A program made the position numbers and the translations under genes. Positions 1 through 8,348 of a DNA stretch of 64,000 bases are shown here, piece by piece. Source of the stretch: Holophagales bacterium (GTDB lineage Bacteria; Acidobacteriota; Thermoanaerobaculia; Multivoradales; Multivoraceae); the NCBI GenBank assembly GCA_009845425.1, contig VXZQ01000014.1, forward strand, positions 271,783 through 335,782, given 5' to 3'. Under the pieces are notes generated by a model. It searched no databases and was not told where the DNA came from. It was given only the letters and a program-made list of their open reading frames with translations. Numbering within the stretch: the stretch's first letter is position 1; every line of letters starts with the position of its first letter.

Positions 1-773
1 ATCGTGGAGGGAAGGGGTTCCGCCGCGCCCTCGACGATCAGGACTGCCGGGTCGCCCACCTGGACCGGCGCCGCCGCCGCGGCCGGCACGTCGAGTTCCG
101 CCGCGAAGCCGCTCAGTTCCTGAATCGTGACGACGACCGAACCCGGACCAACGATCGCTCCCTCGTGAAGCTGACGTTCGACCACGTGGGCGTCGTAGGG
201 ACTGATCACAGCGGTCCGCGTCAGGTCCTGCTCGGCACTCTTCACGGCGGCGAGTTCCTGCTCGACCCGGGCCTTGGCGACCGCTAGCTGGGTCCGTTGC
301 CGGTCGAGCTCCTGGGCTGGGGCCACTTCCTGCTCGGCCAGCCGCTCGATCCGCTCGAGTTCCTGCAACGCCTGCGCGGCCTCGGCCTGGGCCAGGGCCA
401 AACCGGCGCGCGCCCGCTGAAGGTCGATCCGGAAGGGAACGGGATCGAGTTGCAGGATGACGTCGCCCTCCGTGACCTGGTCGCCCACGTTGTAGTAGAC
501 GGCCGACAGTCGCCCCGGGACTTCGGGGCCGAGTTCGGTCAGGCGCGGCGCGACGACGGAGCCGGAGGCCGTCACCAGGGCGTCTACCTGGCCGTACCGC
601 ACGCGAGTGGTCGGTGCGGTTTCGCTGCGGAACGCCGAAACGGCGGCGGACGCCTCCGTCTGGCCGGCGGCACGCTTGGCACCGACGCCGTTGCAGCCGA
701 AACTCGCCAGACACAACAGGAACAGCGCGCACGCTCCGAGCGTCGCGCCGGCCTTTCCGTCCGTGGTGTTCAT
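1..773 (-). CDS. RND/HlyD-type efflux adaptor, N-terminal part (cut by window edge)
   Basis: Periplasmic adaptor (membrane-fusion) subunit that would connect an inner-membrane pump to an outer-membrane channel. Translation from the ATG complementary to 771-773 gives a hydrophobic leader with a cysteine near residue 27 (LASFGC, an imperfect lipobox). It is followed by the first half of a lipoyl/barrel-sandwich domain (GDQVTEGDVILQLDPVPF), an Ala/Glu/Gln-rich helical hairpin (RIERLAEQEV) and the returning lipoyl half (LHEGAIVGPGSVVVTI). This order is typical of HlyD/RND adaptors. The C-terminal barrel domains and any pump gene lie to the left of the window. It is divergent from the VOC gene with 71 bases between the starts. 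The substrate cannot be inferred. Confidence 0.85.
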   Translation of the reverse strand, partial: MNTTDGKAGATLGACALFLLCLASFGCNGVGAKRAAGQTEASAAVSAFRSETAPTTRVRYGQVDALVTASGSVVAPRLTELGPEVPGRLSAVYYNVGDQVTEGDVILQLDPVPFRIDLQRARAGLALAQAEAAQALQELERIERLAEQEVAPAQELDRQRTQLAVAKARVEQELAAVKSAEQDLTRTAVISPYDAHVVERQLHEGAIVGPGSVVVTIQELSGFAAELDVPAAAAAPVQVGDPAVLIVEGAAEPLPST

Positions 774-826
774 GGCAGTTGTACCCTGTCGGACTGGTAC
801 GCTGCCGGTTGCCGCTCCAGGAATCA

Positions 827-832
827 TACAAG
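827..832 (+). promoter_or_regulatory. Candidate -10 element (TACAAG) for a short-leader transcript
   Basis: TACAAG lies 12 bases before the ATG at 845, and no Shine-Dalgarno motif is visible between them. The arrangement resembles the TACACT elements found 8-9 bases before three other starts in this window. No convincing -35 was seen. Pattern-based inference only. Confidence 0.25.
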
Positions 833-844
833 CGTCGGACTCAC

Positions 845-1684
845 ATGCGCCCCGATTCTCCAAGAGTCACTGCTCCCGGTTTCATCGTCTCGCTGGCGGT
901 TCTGGGCCTCGCTTTCAGCGCTACGCCGGCTGTGGTCGCTGAAGAGTTCGACCACGTTCACCTGGTTGCTCCGGACACGATGGCGGCCGCGAAGTGGTAC
1001 AACGAGCTCTTCGGCGGCAGGCTTGGCAAGAGCGGCCCCTTCGACTCCGTCTTCTACGGCAACGACATCCTGAAGGTCCGGGAAGGCGAGCCGACGAGCG
1101 GCAGCGGCGGCACGTCGCTCGATCACATCGGTTTCTCGGTCGCGGACGTGGCGGCGACCCTGGAAGCATGCGAGGCGGCGGGCGGCAAGGTCGTCGGCGC
1201 CGCGCGACACGTGGAGGCGGCCGGATTCACCTTCGGTTTCTGCGAAGACCCGTGGGGAACGCGAATCGAAGTAATCGACGACATGGACCACGGCGGCGCC
1301 CCCGGCCTCCACCACGTTCACGTGTTCTCGAACGACGCCGTCTCGACGGCGGCCTGGTACGCGAAGCAGTTCGGCGGCGAAGTCGTGGCCTTCAAGGGGC
1401 TTGCGCCACTGCACTCGATCCTCTACGACAACGGAGGCGACGAGACCTGGCTGATCGTCAACCAGGTGCCGGGCGAACGGACCGGCACCGACGGCACGGT
1501 GGTCGATCACATCGGGTGGCACACCACGGAGTACGACTCCTGGCTCGAACGGTTGCGTGGCGACGGCGTGAAGTTCGTCGTCGAGCCGCTGGTGCTGGAC
1601 GCCGGGCACCGGATCGCCTACGTCGAGGGCCCCGATGGCACGAAGATCGAGCTGGTGGAGAACCTCGCCGGGGGGGTTCCTTGA
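845..1684 (+). CDS. Exported two-domain VOC (glyoxalase/dioxygenase-fold) protein
   Basis: 279 aa. The ATG at 845 gives a clean signal peptide ending near TPAVVAEE; longer open reading upstream has no coding character. Two VOC modules follow, roughly residues 25-135 and 145-275. Possible metal ligands appear in FDHVHL and IEVID in the first module and in HHVHVF and IELVE in the second. VOC proteins bind a divalent metal and include glyoxalase I, extradiol dioxygenases and resistance proteins; export with a Sec signal is less usual for them. The stop overlaps the putative TTG start of the next VOC gene (TTGA), indicating translational coupling. The substrate is unknown. Confidence 0.8.
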   Translation: MRPDSPRVTAPGFIVSLAVLGLAFSATPAVVAEEFDHVHLVAPDTMAAAKWYNELFGGRLGKSGPFDSVFYGNDILKVREGEPTSGSGGTSLDHIGFSVADVAATLEACEAAGGKVVGAARHVEAAGFTFGFCEDPWGTRIEVIDDMDHGGAPGLHHVHVFSNDAVSTAAWYAKQFGGEVVAFKGLAPLHSILYDNGGDETWLIVNQVPGERTGTDGTVVDHIGWHTTEYDSWLERLRGDGVKFVVEPLVLDAGHRIAYVEGPDGTKIELVENLAGGVP

Positions 1685-2652
1685 GTCAGGGGCCTGGCCT
1701 GACTTGGCGGCGGTGCCCGGGACCGGTGCGCGGCCTGGCCGTGGCGGCGGCCGTGTTCATGGCGGCGCCGCTCGCGGCCCAGGAACCGGCGACCGCGGCC
1801 GAGCGGGCGCGCTTCCACCACATCCATCTCAACGTCACCGACGTCGACCGTTCGGTCGACTTCTACCGCGACACGTTCGGTGCGTTGCCCATCGAGTTCC
1901 GCGGCGTGGCGGACGCCCTGTTCACCGAGCGGTCCTTCATCCTCCTGAACGAGGTGGAAGAGGCGCCGGACGGCGGCCAGGCAAGCGGCATCTGGCACTT
2001 CGGCTGGGGCGGCGTCGACCTGCCCAGCCAGTACCGCTGGCTGGTGTCCCGCGGAGTCGACATCCACACGCCGATCTACCGTCTGGGCCGGGGCCACGTG
2101 ATCTACGTCAACGGACCGGACCGCGAGATGATCGAGGTGAACACGATGGGCCACCATCGCTTCGCTCACGTCCACCTGTTCGCGGCGGACGTGAACGAGA
2201 CGGCCGCCTGGTACGAGCGGCACTTCGGACTGGCCGCGCGGCGCAGTGCTGAAGGCAACCCCCGGCCGGTGGGCGAGGGCGCGGAGTTCGCTACCTGGGA
2301 GGAGTTCCACCGCGAGCACCGGGCCTGGTCGAATGCCTTCCGCACCGACAACGTCAACTTCATCGTCTACAACCTGCCGGACTACGAGCCGGTGGCGCCG
2401 TGGTGGCCTTCGGAGGCTCCGCCGCTCCTGGAGACTGAGCCCCAGCTCGGCCGGGCGATCGATCACTTCGCCTTCTCCTACCGCGACATCGAGCCGGTGT
2501 TCGAGCGGCTGCGGGCGGCGGGCGTCGAGATCGTCGAGCCGATCACGTACCGGCCGGAACTCGACATGCGGAGCTTCTTCGTCATGGGGCCGGACAAGGT
2601 GGCGGTAGAGGTGGTCGAGGCGAAACCGATCCCGGAGGGCGTGTGGGACTGA
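1681..2652 (+). CDS. Exported two-domain VOC protein, coupled to the preceding VOC gene
   Basis: 323 aa if started at TTG 1681, which overlaps the previous stop as TTGA and yields a plausible signal peptide (FMAAPLAAQE). A GTG at 1726 is an alternative that keeps a shorter signal. The first VOC module starts FHHIHLNVTDVDRSVDFYRD and ends near EMIEVN. The second starts FAHVHLFAADVNETAAWYE and ends VAVEVVEAK. It is not close enough to the upstream gene to look like a recent duplicate, but the architecture is the same. The two probably act together or on related periplasmic substrates; the reaction is unknown. Confidence 0.75.
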   Translation: MSQGPGLTWRRCPGPVRGLAVAAAVFMAAPLAAQEPATAAERARFHHIHLNVTDVDRSVDFYRDTFGALPIEFRGVADALFTERSFILLNEVEEAPDGGQASGIWHFGWGGVDLPSQYRWLVSRGVDIHTPIYRLGRGHVIYVNGPDREMIEVNTMGHHRFAHVHLFAADVNETAAWYERHFGLAARRSAEGNPRPVGEGAEFATWEEFHREHRAWSNAFRTDNVNFIVYNLPDYEPVAPWWPSEAPPLLETEPQLGRAIDHFAFSYRDIEPVFERLRAAGVEIVEPITYRPELDMRSFFVMGPDKVAVEVVEAKPIPEGVWD

Positions 2653-2722
2653 GTGAGTGGCCAGCTAGCTGCTAGAGTTCGCCCGTCGGCTCGGAACAAC
2701 TGGTTGGAAGCTGGAGGCGCGC

Positions 2723-4042
2723 ATGAACCGCTCGATCGCTGCACTTCTCGTTCTTGGCACGCTCGGACTGACCTCCGTCGCGGTCGCCGCCGACAGTGGA
2801 GAAGCGGTCACCTTCCACGAGGACGTGCTGGCCATCTTCCAGGAGAACTGCCAGACCTGCCATCGCCCCGGAGGTGACAACGTCGCCGGCATGGTGGCGC
2901 CGATGTCGCTGATGACCTACGAGGAGGTCCGGCCGTGGGCGCGTTCCATCGCCCGCCTCGTGCAGAGCCGCGAGATGCCGCCCTGGGACGCGACCGACCA
3001 CACCGCCGGCGTCTTCCTGAACGAGCGGACCCTGACCCAGGAAGAGATCGACACGGTCGTGGCCTGGGCGAAGCGCGGCGCACCCAAGGGTGATCCCTCG
3101 AAGGGGCCGGCGCCGCGTGAGTGGGAGGACACGGGCGGCTTCCTGATCGGCAAGCCGGATCTCATCGTCTACATGGAGGAGCCGTACTACGTCGGCGACG
3201 ACGTGGAAGACGAGCAGCCGAACTTCTTCATCACGCTGACCGAAGAGATGCTCCCCGAGCCCCGCTGGCTGCAGGCGATCGAGTACCAGCCGGACGCCGA
3301 TTTCGTCCATCACATCACCGGCCGGGCGCTGATCCCGAACGAGGACGGCGAGGTCGACGTGCTCAGCGAGAACACCTTCTCGCTCGGCTCGATCGCCGCC
3401 GGCGAGGACCCGACGATCTACCCGCCGGGCTTCGGCAACCTGCTGCGCGCCGGCATGGTCGTGCGCCTCAACGTCCACTACCACAAGGAACCCGGTCCGG
3501 GCTCCGGCGGCTACGACCGTTCGGCGGTCGCCTTCAGGTTCCACCCGGTCGGCGCCGAGGTCAGGCACAAGGTGACCTGGAACACGATCGGCGCCGGTGC
3601 CTTCGAGATTCCGCCGGGCCACGGAAGCTGGCGCGTCGGCTCGTCCCGGATCTTCGAGAAGGACACCGTGCTGCTGTCGCTCCATCCGCACATGCACTTC
3701 CGCGGCCAGAGCATGAAGTACACCGCGTACTACCCCGACGGTGGCACCGAGGTGCTGCTCGATGTGCCGGAGTACGACTACAGCTGGCAGACGAACTACA
3801 TCTACCGGGAGCCCAAGGTGCTGCCCGCCGGCACCCGGGTCGAGATCGAGGCCGTCTACGACAACTCTGAAACCAAGCTCGACGAGTACCCCTTCCTGAA
3901 CATCGGCCGGGCGGTCGACTGGGGCGCCCAGAGCACCGACGAGATGATGGCCCCGTTCCTGGCCTGGACCTACGTCGAGCCGGAAGACGCGGCCGCGATC
4001 CTGGCCGGCGGCGCCGCCGGTTCGACCGGGGGCGGCGAGTAG
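2723..4042 (+). CDS. Exported c-type haem / copper type II monooxygenase-like protein (copy 1)
   Basis: 439 aa with a signal peptide ending near VAVAADSG. A single haem c motif CQTCH sits at about residues 43-47, in a segment typical of planctomycete/acidobacterial cytochrome-like domains (DVLAIFQENCQTCHRPGG). The C-terminal two thirds resemble the PHM-type copper monooxygenase fold, with His-rich patches DFVHHIT, NVHYHKE and LHPHMHFRG that could bind copper. The start is supported by a GGAGG-type ribosome site just upstream. A paralogue lies at 52806-54137 with the same layout but altered His patches. Likely a periplasmic oxidoreductase; the substrate is unknown. Confidence 0.75.
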   Translation: MNRSIAALLVLGTLGLTSVAVAADSGEAVTFHEDVLAIFQENCQTCHRPGGDNVAGMVAPMSLMTYEEVRPWARSIARLVQSREMPPWDATDHTAGVFLNERTLTQEEIDTVVAWAKRGAPKGDPSKGPAPREWEDTGGFLIGKPDLIVYMEEPYYVGDDVEDEQPNFFITLTEEMLPEPRWLQAIEYQPDADFVHHITGRALIPNEDGEVDVLSENTFSLGSIAAGEDPTIYPPGFGNLLRAGMVVRLNVHYHKEPGPGSGGYDRSAVAFRFHPVGAEVRHKVTWNTIGAGAFEIPPGHGSWRVGSSRIFEKDTVLLSLHPHMHFRGQSMKYTAYYPDGGTEVLLDVPEYDYSWQTNYIYREPKVLPAGTRVEIEAVYDNSETKLDEYPFLNIGRAVDWGAQSTDEMMAPFLAWTYVEPEDAAAILAGGAAGSTGGGE

Positions 4043-4045
4043 CGG

Positions 4046-4062
4046 CGACGAGTACACCCGCC
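4046..4062 (+). repeat. 17-base dispersed repeat, copy 1
   Basis: Shares 17 identical bases, CGACGAGTACACCCGCC, with 19815-19831. Lies just after the stop of the first haem/copper gene and is followed by a short inverted repeat (CCGCC/GGCGG). Confidence 0.4.
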
Positions 4063-4109
4063 TGCCGAGGGCACGGCGGAGGGGGCCAGGGGACGTTCAC
4101 GAGGCGCCT

Positions 4110-5339
4110 GTGCAGTTCTTGCTGGGACTCTTGATCTGTGTGGCGTTCTGCGAAGCCGCGGAGTCTCAGGATGGCCCAGAGCCGGGAGTGCACGAGGCGG
4201 TCGCCGCCTATCTGGAACGAAGCGCCTTCGAGGTGGCGCTGAATGCTGAGGGAGGGCTCGAAGGGCCTGCGGCGGAGTGGTTTCGCGCCGAGGCGGCCGA
4301 AGCCCAGTTCGTGTTCATCGGCGAAGAGCATGATGTCCGGGAGGTTCCGATTCTGGTTGGCGCTCTTTGGCGGGAACTCGTTCCCTTGGGCTACGAACAC
4401 GTAGCGATCGAAGCTGGCCCCTGGCTCGGCGACAGGCTCGACAAGTTCGCAAGATTCTCGGATCAACAGGCCCTTACTCACTTCCAGGGGGCAACCTGGC
4501 CTCGTCTGCCGAACAACAGCGTGCCGCCGATCTCGGAGGAGGACGTTGCCTTCTACGAGGAACTTGGCAGCGTCAGCGGCCCACACCGCAGGTCTGCCGC
4601 TCCCTTGATCTGGGGACTGGATGCCGAGTATCGAGCGGCTCCACTGCTGAAGAGGCTGGCGGAGCTGTCGCCGCGGCCCGCCAGGCGACAGGCGGTACAG
4701 TCCCTTCTGGAGCAGGTAGGGGCTGCGGAGAGAAGCGGCGACTACAACACTGGTGCCTTCGGGGATGCCATCGGGCAAGTCATACAGCAGACGCGAGCCA
4801 GGCCGAAGACCGAGCTGCGCTACATACTCGATGCGCTGCGTTGGCGAATCTCCGCGCCCCGGGAGCACGCGAGCGACAACCTCAAGAAGGAGCTCTTTCT
4901 GCGCCAGTACCGAGCTGCGAAGGAAGCAGGCGACTCGAGGCCGCGGGTGATGTTCCGGCTCGGCGTTTACCATGCCGCCCGTGGGCTGATGCACGACTTC
5001 GGCACCTCTACACTCGCGAACTTCGTCGCGGAACTGGCGATCGCCGAGCGAACGGGGATGCTGAACCTCGCGATCATCAACTGCCGGGACACTTCTCCCG
5101 GGGACTTTCCCAGACCCTGCACCTGGGAACAACAGAAAGCGCTACGGCCGTTTCGCTCCGCTGCCGTAGCGGACTGGACACTGTTCGACCTTCGAGGGCT
5201 GCGCGCACTGCTAAGGCAAGCGCGACTGAACGCACTGCAGTCCTATCCGGATGGGTGGGAGTACTGGGATCTCGTCATGTCCTTTGACGCCGTGGTCCTT
5301 CTAGACCGTTCTGAGCCAAGCCGGCTTCCGGTCGAGTAG
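4110..5339 (+). CDS. Exported ChaN/erythromycin-esterase-like protein
   Basis: 409 aa from GTG 4110, which opens with a hydrophobic leader (LLGLLICVAFCEAAES). The core motif FVFIGEEHDVREVP, followed by EHVAIEAGPWLGDRL, resembles the conserved GE.H segment of the ChaN/EreA-like superfamily. Members are hydrolases or haem-binding lipoproteins, so the exact activity is open. A later segment PLIWGLDAEYR fits the same fold. Base composition looks less GC-rich at third codon positions than the flanking genes, which may hint at transfer. It is followed at once by the aminotransferase gene on the same strand. Confidence 0.55.
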   Translation: MQFLLGLLICVAFCEAAESQDGPEPGVHEAVAAYLERSAFEVALNAEGGLEGPAAEWFRAEAAEAQFVFIGEEHDVREVPILVGALWRELVPLGYEHVAIEAGPWLGDRLDKFARFSDQQALTHFQGATWPRLPNNSVPPISEEDVAFYEELGSVSGPHRRSAAPLIWGLDAEYRAAPLLKRLAELSPRPARRQAVQSLLEQVGAAERSGDYNTGAFGDAIGQVIQQTRARPKTELRYILDALRWRISAPREHASDNLKKELFLRQYRAAKEAGDSRPRVMFRLGVYHAARGLMHDFGTSTLANFVAELAIAERTGMLNLAIINCRDTSPGDFPRPCTWEQQKALRPFRSAAVADWTLFDLRGLRALLRQARLNALQSYPDGWEYWDLVMSFDAVVLLDRSEPSRLPVE

Positions 5340-5358
5340 GGAGCAAGAGCACCAGCCC

Positions 5359-6708
5359 ATGCCGTCCAACGCACTCAGCCGCCGGACCCTGCTGCGAAGC
5401 ACCGGCACGAGCGTCCTCCTCGGCGCTGCCGGCGCCCCCGCGCTCTTGAACACCGGCCACGCCTCCGCACAACCCAGCCAATCCACACCCGCCATCGACT
5501 TCGACGAAATCTACGATCGTCGGGGCACCGACAGCTCCCGCTGGGATGGCCCGATCGAGCGATACGGCCCCGGCATCGTGGCCGCCATGGGCGTCTCCGA
5601 CATGGACTTCCGCGCGGCCCCCTGCGTCACGCGCGCACTCGCCGAGCGCTGCGCCCACGAGAACTGGGGCTACATACGCCGCTCCGACTCCTACGCCGAA
5701 GCGGTCGTGGCCTGGAACGACAGCCGCTACGGCGTCGAGATCGATCCGTCCACCCTCGTCTTCACGACCGGCGTGCATCCGGGCATCGTCGCCGCGCTGC
5801 GGACCTTCTCACCCCCGGGCACCCGCGTCCTCATGACGACACCCACCTACGACGGCTTCTACGGCGACCTCTGGTTCACACGCACGGTCGCAGATGACAG
5901 CGAGATGGTCGTTGACGCGGACGGCCGCTACTCCATCGACTTCGACGACTTCGAACGGCGCGCCCAGCGTTGCAACACCTTCCTCCTCTGCAACCCGCAG
6001 AACCCGACCGGCAACCACTGGTCCCGCGACGACCTGACCCGCCTCGGCGAGATCTGCCTGAAGCATCGCGTAGTCGTCCTCGCCGACGAGATCCACTGCG
6101 ACTTCGTGACCCGCGGGAGCAGCTACACGCCCTTCGCCACGCTCGACCCCGAGATCGTCGCCAACAGCCTGACCTTCAACTCCGGGACCAAGTCGTTCGG
6201 GCTCTCCGCGATGAGGCTGGGGTGGTACTACAGCACCAACCCCGATCTGCTGGAGCGCGTCAAGGCCAACACCCGCGCCGATCTGAACCCGCTCGCACTG
6301 GTGGCGATGCGGGCCGCGCTCGAGGAGGGGGCCCCGTGGCTGGATGAACTGATCCCCTACATCGACGCCAACCACGACTTCGCCGCAACACACATCCGCG
6401 ACAACCTGCCGGGTATCCGCTACGCCAAGGCGCAGGGCACCTACCTCGCCTGGCTCGACGTGGCGGAGTTCGCGGAGCGGATCGGGGCCGCTGAGACCGC
6501 CGCGCGCGAGAGCGCCGAGGCAGTCTATCCGGTGACCCCCGAAGCGATCGTGCAACGGTGGTTCGCGGAGCGCGCGGGGGTGTTCCTGAACCAGGGGCCC
6601 TGGTATGGCACCGGCGGGGCTGGACACATGCGCATGAACCTGGCCTCTTCGCGCAGGATCGTGGAGTTGGCGTTGAACAACATGGCCGAGGCGCTGGCCG
6701 AGGCCTGA
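5359..6708 (+). CDS. Tat-signal PLP-dependent aminotransferase / C-S lyase (fold type I, MalY/PatB-like)
   Basis: 449 aa. The N-terminus SRRTLLRSTGTSVLLGAAG is a twin-arginine signal, predicting export of a folded, cofactor-loaded enzyme. The fold type I core includes CNPQNPTGN (substrate/PLP site), VVLADEIHCDF (Asp and the MalY-style His after EI) and the PLP lysine in NSGTKSFGLSAMRLGW (about Lys278). The EIHCDF pattern favours cystathionine-beta-lyase-like aminotransferases over classical AspAT. Only 19 bases separate it from the upstream gene, so they may be co-transcribed. A periplasmic PLP enzyme of this class is unusual; the substrate is unknown. Confidence 0.8.
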   Translation: MPSNALSRRTLLRSTGTSVLLGAAGAPALLNTGHASAQPSQSTPAIDFDEIYDRRGTDSSRWDGPIERYGPGIVAAMGVSDMDFRAAPCVTRALAERCAHENWGYIRRSDSYAEAVVAWNDSRYGVEIDPSTLVFTTGVHPGIVAALRTFSPPGTRVLMTTPTYDGFYGDLWFTRTVADDSEMVVDADGRYSIDFDDFERRAQRCNTFLLCNPQNPTGNHWSRDDLTRLGEICLKHRVVVLADEIHCDFVTRGSSYTPFATLDPEIVANSLTFNSGTKSFGLSAMRLGWYYSTNPDLLERVKANTRADLNPLALVAMRAALEEGAPWLDELIPYIDANHDFAATHIRDNLPGIRYAKAQGTYLAWLDVAEFAERIGAAETAARESAEAVYPVTPEAIVQRWFAERAGVFLNQGPWYGTGGAGHMRMNLASSRRIVELALNNMAEALAEA

Positions 6709-6778
6709 TTGGTCGGCTTCGGGAATCGTCCGGAGGCTCCCGGCCGACGCGGCGGACGAGTCGGCAGGCGCCGCGCAC

Positions 6779-8287
6779 TCAAGGAGTTGGCCTGCCGAAC
6801 GAGCGCGTTCTCCGCCGCAGATACTGCACGGCGATGACCACGGATGTCACCGAAAAGACGAAGACGCCGCTACAAAGGCTGATCATCACCAGGTCCCAGG
6901 CAGGTCGGTGATTGATCAACAAAGTGAAGTCCAGCGTATGTAGCCCGTTGAAGATCCAGCGCTCCAGCCGCCGCCTGTCGGTCAAGCGCTCGAGAATCTG
7001 GCCGGTGGACAAGTCGATGTGAAACCACGTGGCCTCTGGATCATCGAACTCGACCCTTAGCGCTGGCAACGGGCGGTGGCGGTCGTGATGGGAGTAGTAG
7101 TAGAGATCGTAGCTGTCCAACTGCTGCCAATCCCGGATGCTGCTGCCGGGAATCAGGTTGTCGATGCGGCCATGGATTCTCTGCTCCAACGATTCCGTGT
7201 CGCCCGGAGCGAGCAGGTGCTTGACTTCCTGTGCGGAGCCGTGCAGGGAGACATGGGACCTGCCGCCGATCCAGTGCCATGCAATCTCCTTGACGGGGAA
7301 TCCCGCGTCCTTCCTGATCAGTTCTCGAATGTCCTCGGCTCGTGAGTAGGCGGGGGCCGATCGCGAGATGCCATCCTGCTGCTGGTAACGCTGTCTCTGC
7401 TCGGAGAAGCTGCTCTTGGACTCGAACACGTCCCAGGGGCCCACCGACATCAGGCCGCTAAGCAGGAACGTCAACAGGAACACCGAAGCCAGCAGGCCCA
7501 GAACATGGTGGTACCTGGTCATGCCCCGATAGGGCGAACAGGAACCGTCCCGGTACCTGCGTCTGAGTCGCAAACGCGTGAGGCCGATGATCGCGCCGGT
7601 GATCACCGAGACCAGGCCAGCCAGCGAAAGGACGATGATGACCTGCTCCCAGAGAGCGCGGTGCTCGCGCAACTGCACCGGGTAGATCCAGTGCAGATTC
7701 GAACCCAGCCAGTTCCAGATGCGCTCGCTGCGCCGAGTGTCACGTACAACCTGACCGGTCAACGAAGAGACATACAACTCGCTGCCCATGCCGTCCTCGA
7801 TCAACACCCGGTGCAGTGGCCGGTAGGGGTGCAGACCATCGGACACGGACCACTGGTCGATGTGCAATTCCTCCAGATACTTGCCGGCTACTGCTTCAGT
7901 GGAGTGTTGCGCCTCGTAGAAATCGACTGCCGCCGCCACGGCTGCGTCGGCCGGCAGTTGAGCGACGCTCGCGCCGGTATCGGCATACATGCCCATCCAG
8001 GAGCCGCCTTCCAGCTTGAGAAGATAGACGGGCCGGCCCGCACTGCTGGTCAGCAGTAGCTGCTCGATACCGGCCTCGGAGTCGGCGAGGCCCAGTGGCC
8101 ATTCGAGACCGACGTTGAGGCGATCGGCAGCGAGCGGTTCCAGCCCGTCGTAGTACTCGTCCCTGGTCAGCTCGGGGAAACCCACGTACATCATCACTAC
8201 GCCGCTGAGACACCACATGGCCAGGAACACGCACATGGCAATGCCCAGCCACCGATGACTGACGTAAAGCAGCCTTGTGAGTCTCAT
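6779..8287 (-). CDS. PepSY-associated iron-regulated membrane protein
   Basis: 502 aa inner-membrane protein of the PepSY_TM family (FsrB/PiuB-like, often next to siderophore receptors). The N-terminal segment MRLTRLLYVSHRWLGIAMCV, with its HRWLG motif, and the helix LAMWCLSGVVMMYVGFPE are hallmarks. Further helices appear near residues 215-235 (VIIVLSLAGLVSVITGAIIG), 270 (VFLLTFLLSGLMSVGPWDVF) and at the C-terminus (DLVMISLCSGVFVFSVTSVV). Family members are thought to reduce or release metal from metallophores at the inner membrane. It lies 61 bases downstream of the TonB receptor and is probably co-transcribed with it. Confidence 0.85.
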   Translation of the reverse strand: MRLTRLLYVSHRWLGIAMCVFLAMWCLSGVVMMYVGFPELTRDEYYDGLEPLAADRLNVGLEWPLGLADSEAGIEQLLLTSSAGRPVYLLKLEGGSWMGMYADTGASVAQLPADAAVAAAVDFYEAQHSTEAVAGKYLEELHIDQWSVSDGLHPYRPLHRVLIEDGMGSELYVSSLTGQVVRDTRRSERIWNWLGSNLHWIYPVQLREHRALWEQVIIVLSLAGLVSVITGAIIGLTRLRLRRRYRDGSCSPYRGMTRYHHVLGLLASVFLLTFLLSGLMSVGPWDVFESKSSFSEQRQRYQQQDGISRSAPAYSRAEDIRELIRKDAGFPVKEIAWHWIGGRSHVSLHGSAQEVKHLLAPGDTESLEQRIHGRIDNLIPGSSIRDWQQLDSYDLYYYSHHDRHRPLPALRVEFDDPEATWFHIDLSTGQILERLTDRRRLERWIFNGLHTLDFTLLINHRPAWDLVMISLCSGVFVFSVTSVVIAVQYLRRRTRSFGRPTP

Positions 8288-8348
8288 CGTGCGCCCGAGT
8301 CACGACCGGCTTCAGGAGTCGGTCCAGTGAATCCGACAGAATCGTTGA

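Noticed and set aside
2672..4057. Long reading frame on the minus strand opposite the first haem/copper gene
   Set aside because: It is a mirror of a well-supported gene; codon pattern shows only the GC skew, and no motifs or start signals.
6709..6778. Possible terminator between the aminotransferase and the PepSY gene
   Set aside because: The GTCGGC/GCCGAC arms are far apart with a long loop and no T-run.
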